In this document: positions 16,331-19,274 of the stretch, one piece after another | How the letters are laid out: every line of letters begins with the position of its first letter | Position numbering within the stretch: position 1 is the first letter of the stretch | Source: Limnospira sp050045915 | GTDB taxonomy: Bacteria; Cyanobacteriota; Cyanobacteriia; Cyanobacteriales; Microcoleaceae | Length of the DNA stretch: 19,274 nucleotides | Reading direction: 5' to 3' | NCBI GenBank assembly: GCA_050045915.1 | Contig: JBNGCR010000094.1 | Location: 1-19,274 of the forward strand | Made by a program: the position numbers and the translations under genes | The notes under the pieces: generated by a model | Database searches by the model: none | What the model was told of the DNA's origin: nothing | What the model saw: the letters and a program-made list of their open reading frames with translations, nothing else

Positions 16331-16525
16331 TTGCCGATCGCAAATCCGGGATCAATTGATACATTTCACCGCTCTGGCAAAACTTTCGAGTGTGGGCATT
16401 GCGGATGGAAAGGCGACGCTGATTTTAATGGAGCCAACAATATCAAACGTCTTGGAGGCGTTGTAACCCGCCTCGAAAGCGCCAGCCTGCTGTCTTGCTC
16501 TCTGCGAGACAGAGTAACAGGTTAG
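16331..16525 (+). pseudogene. tnpB C-terminal remnant (zinc ribbon) of an IS200/IS605-like element
   Basis: The frame contains FECGHCGWKGDADFNGANNIK (encoded about 16391-16450 and just beyond). This is the second half of the OrfB/TnpB zinc ribbon, with CxxC and the D-x-D-x-N-G-A-x-N-I stretch that includes the last RuvC aspartate. The first CxxC knuckle is gone: where CxxCG is expected the frame reads IANPGS. No RuvC domain, bridge helix or in-frame tnpB precedes it. The reading frame continues upstream without recognisable TnpB sequence for only about 80 bp. So this is a 5'-deleted, decayed fragment of roughly the last 50 to 65 residues. It cannot encode a nuclease. Its 3' flank still carries a hairpin of the expected right-end type. 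Confidence 0.75.
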
Positions 16526-16574
16526 GGCTAGAAAGCCCCGTCGCTGTCTTCGCGGGGATTGGTTACCCTAAACC
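16520..16574 (+). mobile_element. Right-end / guide-RNA scaffold remnant of the TnpB element
   Basis: GGTTAGGG (16520-16527) can pair with CCCTAAACC (16566-16574) with one bulge, enclosing an inner hairpin of CCCCG and CGGGG around 16536-16557. It starts within the last codons of the tnpB remnant. That is where the scaffold of the TnpB guide RNA and the element's right end are expected. It resembles the hairpins at 398-426 and 18683-18699 in starting with GAAnCCCCG. The boundary is not determinable by eye. Confidence 0.5.
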
Positions 16575-16629
16575 TTAAGGGCAATTTATAAGTAACTGCC
16601 AGATCACCAATTCTAACGGGGGGGATATT

Positions 16630-18207
16630 ATGAATCATCTAGTGCCAACTTTAAGTGAAATTCTGATTGATGAAGGGATCGCCGACGTCTCTGGCGGCCC
16701 CGGCGGGCGCCAGAGAGCCCAACAGCAGTGGTACGGGGCGATCCGGGGCTTGAACCAGTTGCTCCAACGGGCCGAACCCCTGAGAACGAGCCGCACCCCC
16801 CCCGAGACGGACGCCCAGACCGCCACGGACATCCCCCCGCCCGATACCCTGGGCTACGTCATTTCCGGCCCCTCGCCGGTGTTGATGACTCCGACCCTCG
16901 CCTCCCATTTCACTACCCAAATTTTGACCTGCGAATCCCAGTTCGGGAGCGTCGGGTCGGCCTGGGGACGGGAACGGGGCTTTCGGTTGTTGCCTGCGTC
17001 GGAAGGGGAAACTGTGTCGGCGTCCGTCGGACCCATCGAGGAAGCGTTGCGGCCCTCAGCCTTTCCCCTCTCCCAGGACGATCCCCTGACTCGGGAACCG
17101 TTTTGCCTGGTGTTGACGGCCCGCTTCAGCCTGGTGATGGTGTTGGGAGTCGATGAAATGGATCATCCGGCGTTTTTATTTTCCTTCGATCCGGATACCG
17201 TCACCCCGGCATTAAAAGTTTTGCGCGATCGCATGGTGGCACGATCCTCGACGTCGCCCCGCCACCAACACCACCAAATCGCTCAACTCGACGCGATCGC
17301 GGCCCAGTTTCCTCCCGTCGAACCCCACTATCGGACGGTGACGGAATTCGGCCGCCTGCTGCTGCAAAACCTGCCCCCGGAGGGCGATCGTCGGGAACCC
17401 AAACCCAAGTCTCCGGTTTCAGAAATGGGGGTCGCCCCCGTCCCTGCCGATCGCACCATCCACAAATCCCAGGTAGAATTGCTGCAGGCGATCGCCCACG
17501 AAGTCCGCACCCCCCTGACCACCATCCGCACCTTCACGCGGTTGCTGTTGAAGCGGAAAAATCTCGATCCGGAGGTGGCCCGCAAGCGGTTGGAAGCCAT
17601 CGATCGCGAGTGTACCAGCCAGATCGACCGCTTCAACCTGATTTTCCGGGCTGTGGAGTTGGAGATGTCCCAGGTTCGCCAGCGATCGTGCGAAGTCCCT
17701 GCCAGTCCGGGGGTGCAACTTACCACCATGTCCCTGGGGGATGTCTTCCAAAGCGGACTGCCCCGGTGGCAAAAACAGGCCAGCCAGCGCAACCACACCC
17801 TGGAGGTGATTTTACCGAAACAGTTGCCCGCCGTGGTCAGCGACCCGACGTTGTTGGATCAGATGTTGACGGGGGCGATCGAAAATTTCACCCGCAGTTT
17901 GCCCGGGGGCAGCCATATCCACGTCGGCGTCCGACTCGCCGGACACCTGTTGAAGTTGCAACTCGAATCTCACCCCCAAGGAGAAAGTAATTCTCCCTTT
18001 TGCTGCGCTACCAAGTCGCCCCTGAAATCCATCGGTCCGCTGTTGATGGTGCAGCCGGAAACGGGTAGTCTGAGTTTGAATATGAATGTCACGAAAAATC
18101 TATTCCAAGCCCTCGGGGGCAAATTGGTGATGCGACAGCGGCCTCAACAGGGGAAAGTGATGACGATTTTTCTGCCCGTTCAGGTGAGTTCAGTTGAGGG
18201 TAAATGA
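16630..18207 (+). CDS. Soluble histidine kinase-like protein with degenerate ATP-binding domain
   Basis: This 525-residue protein has no membrane segments. Residues about 75-205 form an N-terminal sensory region with mixed alpha/beta character. The segment REPFCLVLTARFSLVMVLG, then FLFSFDPDTVTPAL, is reminiscent of the DICT sensory domain of cyanobacterial signalling proteins (tentative). HisKA is clear: AIAHEVRTPLTTIRTF gives H290. The following ATPase region (about 368-517) has lost its signature. The N-box reads TGAIENF (first Asn absent, N419 perhaps the second). Where DxGxG should be is SHPQGESNSPF. No GTGLGL glycine box is found; the aligned region reads ETGSLSLNMNV. It may be a non-catalytic scaffold, or a kinase of a divergent cyanobacterial family. 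A G-rich stretch precedes the ATG. The gene overlaps the next by 4 bp. Confidence 0.8.
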   Translation: MNHLVPTLSEILIDEGIADVSGGPGGRQRAQQQWYGAIRGLNQLLQRAEPLRTSRTPPETDAQTATDIPPPDTLGYVISGPSPVLMTPTLASHFTTQILTCESQFGSVGSAWGRERGFRLLPASEGETVSASVGPIEEALRPSAFPLSQDDPLTREPFCLVLTARFSLVMVLGVDEMDHPAFLFSFDPDTVTPALKVLRDRMVARSSTSPRHQHHQIAQLDAIAAQFPPVEPHYRTVTEFGRLLLQNLPPEGDRREPKPKSPVSEMGVAPVPADRTIHKSQVELLQAIAHEVRTPLTTIRTFTRLLLKRKNLDPEVARKRLEAIDRECTSQIDRFNLIFRAVELEMSQVRQRSCEVPASPGVQLTTMSLGDVFQSGLPRWQKQASQRNHTLEVILPKQLPAVVSDPTLLDQMLTGAIENFTRSLPGGSHIHVGVRLAGHLLKLQLESHPQGESNSPFCCATKSPLKSIGPLLMVQPETGSLSLNMNVTKNLFQALGGKLVMRQRPQQGKVMTIFLPVQVSSVEGK

Positions 18208-18578
18208 ATAAAAAACCGTTGAGTTTATTTACTTTAATTCTACTCGGATTTGGGGGGATGACGGCGACGGACAGTCTCGCCCAAAATCGGGATAATTACG
18301 GCGCGATCGCCACCTCGGATTCTAGCACGGATGCCTGGGGTTACGCCTACGATTACCCCACCCGCGCCCAGGCAGAACGCCGCGCTTTGGAAGAGTGCGG
18401 GCGATCGGATTGTCAGGTGCGGGTGTGGTTTAAAAATGCCTGCGGTTCGGTGGCGGCGAACGGATCTCGCATCGGTTGGGCCTGGGCATCGACTCGGGCG
18501 GAGGCGGAAGCCCAGGCGATGTCAGCCTGCGGCCAGGGAGATTGCCAGGTACAAGTTTGGGCCTGTACCTCGCGGTAA
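18204..18578 (+). CDS. Small secreted DUF4189-type cysteine-rich protein
   Basis: This protein has 124 residues. A signal peptide is visible (basic MNKKP, hydrophobic 6-18, cleavage near SLAQ-NRD at about 26-28). The mature part starts DNYGAIATS, then A-x-G-x-A-x-D-Y-P-T-R-AQAERRAL, the pattern of DUF4189 proteins. It contains a duplicated motif, A-E-x-x-A-[LM]-x-x-C-G-x-x-D-C-Q-V-x-V-W, at residues 57-75 and 101-119. Six cysteines (65, 70, 80, 109, 114, 121) could form three disulfides after export. The function of the family is unknown. Its start overlaps the stop of the upstream kinase-like gene in an ATGA quadruplet, so translation is coupled and the pair probably works together. The last codons lie in a 37-bp segment duplicated downstream. 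Confidence 0.85.
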   Translation: MNKKPLSLFTLILLGFGGMTATDSLAQNRDNYGAIATSDSSTDAWGYAYDYPTRAQAERRALEECGRSDCQVRVWFKNACGSVAANGSRIGWAWASTRAEAEAQAMSACGQGDCQVQVWACTSR

Positions 18579-18657
18579 TGCCACGAGTTCCACTTGAGAA
18601 TTGATTGATGTCATATCATCGGTACAAGTTTGGGCCTGTACCTCGCGGTAATGCCAC
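18548..18657. repeat. Exact 37-bp direct repeat flanking 36 bp
   Basis: Positions 18548-18584 and 18621-18657 are identical over 37 bases, with different bases on each side. The first copy contains the last ten codons and the stop of the DUF4189 gene; the second is noncoding. Each copy contains GGTACA and TGTACC, which can pair across a 10-nt loop. A local tandem duplication of a 73-bp unit followed by divergence of the middle is a simple explanation. Confidence 0.9.
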
Positions 18658-19200
18658 TTATCAAAAATTTGGGTTGGAAACCCCGTCCTCTAAGGACGGC
18701 TTGACTGTTCAAGGTAGCATATTCACGGAATATAGCGCTGCGTGCGGTCTTCGAGAATCGGAAGTCGGGAGTCGGGACAACTCAAAGCCCCGTTAAATCG
18801 AGGTTTTGAAGTTTTCGTCGTTCCCTCGATTTGTGAACACACGAGCGCGATACTTGCGATACTTGTTAAAATCTGAGGATGAGTGAAAAAGCCTACCGAT
18901 ACCGAGTTGAAGTTGCCACAGTGTCCGGGAGGTGAACCGGTGCTTCGGGTCGGCGGTTCCGATGGCAAAAGGGACGGCGATCGCACTGAGATTTTGCGCG
19001 ACGGGGTAGCTGTAGAAATGAAAGAAATATGAAAAGTGCTTCCATGTCCGATCTGTTCTGGGTTACAGCGATTTCGAGTTCGGAGATGCCCGCGCACCTG
19101 ACGCGGCGGGGGTTTCAGCGTTTTTGGGGTGTCGCGGACGTGAGAATGGTTATCATTTGGGCGATCGTCGCGCAACTAGCATCCAAAATTCCCTCTGGGC
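18579..19200. other. Gene-free region of repeats before the CRISPR-like repeat
   Basis: No supported gene in about 620 bp. A minus-strand frame at 18723-19175 is open but its translation is low in hydrophobic core and matches nothing I know. The region holds the second copy of the 37-bp repeat, a hairpin at 18683-18699, ATATTC-ACG-GAATAT (18719-18733), ATAGCGCTGCGT (18732-18743) and GGAAGTCGGGAGT (18760-18772). Its last part may be the leader of a CRISPR array. Confidence 0.55.
18683..18699. mobile_element. Hairpin resembling a TnpB-element right end
   Basis: CCGTCCT (18683-18689) pairs with AGGACGG (18693-18699) around CTA. It is preceded by GGAAACC and followed by CTTGACTGTTCAA. The layout, GAAnCCCCG then a hairpin then a TTCAA-like end, is the same as at 390-434. 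No tnpB coding remnant is adjacent, so this would be an orphan end. It could equally be a simple terminator-like hairpin. Confidence 0.35.
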
Positions 19201-19230
19201 TTGACGTCCTGACGAGGCCCCTGATATAAT
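19201..19230 (+). promoter_or_regulatory. Consensus-like sigma70 promoter before the CRISPR-like repeat
   Basis: TTGACG (19201-19206) and a perfect TATAAT (19225-19230) are 18 bp apart. This is the best promoter match in the window. It reads rightward into the repeat ending in ATTGAAAC. That is the expected direction for a pre-crRNA promoter. The -10 lies very close to, or inside, the repeat. Confidence 0.55.
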
Positions 19231-19256
19231 CAGAAATACCTATTAGGGATTGAAAC
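19220..19256 (+). CRISPR. Probable first repeat of a CRISPR array cut by the window edge
   Basis: The segment ends CTATTAGGGATTGAAAC. This is the typical 3' end of cyanobacterial 36-37 nt repeats whose last 8 nt (ATTGAAAC) become the 5' tag of crRNAs. It contains CTGAT-ATA-ATCAG (19221-19233) and a CCT/AGG pairing (19239-19247). The 18 bases after it (19257-19274) would be the start of the first spacer. Only one copy is visible, so periodicity cannot be shown and the left edge of the repeat is a guess from usual length. No cas gene is in the window. Confidence 0.5.
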
Positions 19257-19274
19257 GGTGGTTAGATTCAGCAA

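Noticed and set aside
18548..18657. 37/36/37 repeat pattern as a mini CRISPR array
   Set aside because: The first copy is the coding end of the DUF4189 gene, the sequence lacks a GAAAC-type end, and it differs from the CRISPR-like repeat at 19220-19256.
18723..19175. 150-residue minus-strand open frame near the right edge
   Set aside because: The composition is rich in Pro, Ser, Thr and Arg with no domain, and it runs through dispersed repeats and has no Shine-Dalgarno.
19029..19229. 66-residue plus-strand open frame before the CRISPR-like repeat
   Set aside because: It runs into the promoter and repeat, lacks any domain, and occupies the position expected for a leader.

Overview
The window looks like chromosomal DNA of a cyanobacterium, probably a filamentous one. 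The palindrome GCGATCGC (HIP1) recurs throughout, in coding and intergenic DNA. The kinase architectures (7TM-DISM, MASE1-GAF-PAS-PAS, REC-HK), the ATCAATT heptamer repeats, the TnpB-type remnants and a repeat end reading ATTGAAAC all fit that group. This assignment is an inference; there is no rRNA or other phylogenetic marker in the window.

Layout. Positions 1-434 hold a gene-free, densely hairpinned stretch that I read as the 3' structured RNA and right end of a TnpB-type (IS200/IS605-like) element cut by the window edge. It abuts the ribosome-binding site of cysC (APS kinase, 454-1008). A xanthine/guanine-type phosphoribosyltransferase (1143-1691) and a double-HTH regulator (1832-2287) follow.

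Positions 2390-11451 are a signalling block. A 7TM histidine kinase on the + strand (2510-4549) converges on, and overlaps by 44 bp, a three-gene minus-strand operon. Read in transcription order, the operon is REC-GGDEF-EAL (11451-9580), REC-histidine kinase (9576-8254) and a MASE1-GAF-PAS-PAS hybrid kinase (8210-4506). The operon joins phosphorelay signalling to c-di-GMP turnover. The two converging kinases end in the same unnamed helical tail of about 60 residues.

A 533-bp divergent spacer leads to mnmH (tRNA 2-selenouridine synthase, 11985-13013), then a GT4 glycosyltransferase (13421-14503). Next come a pair of hairpins, a heptamer repeat array broken by a 100-N assembly gap, and tldD (16195-14759, minus). 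Between tldD and the next gene lies a TnpB zinc-ribbon fragment with its own 3' hairpin. A soluble kinase-like protein with a degenerate ATP-binding domain (16630-18207) overlaps a small secreted DUF4189-type protein (18204-18578) by 4 bp.

The last 700 bp carry no convincing gene. They hold a 37-bp direct duplication of the DUF4189 gene end, a third TnpB-like hairpin and dispersed repeats. At the very edge are a consensus-like promoter and what looks like the first repeat of a CRISPR array running out of the window.

No wholly new system is proven here. The best leads are the OMEGA-type RNA whose predicted guide falls on the cysC start, the shared kinase tail with the convergent overlap, and the degenerate kinase/secreted protein pair.
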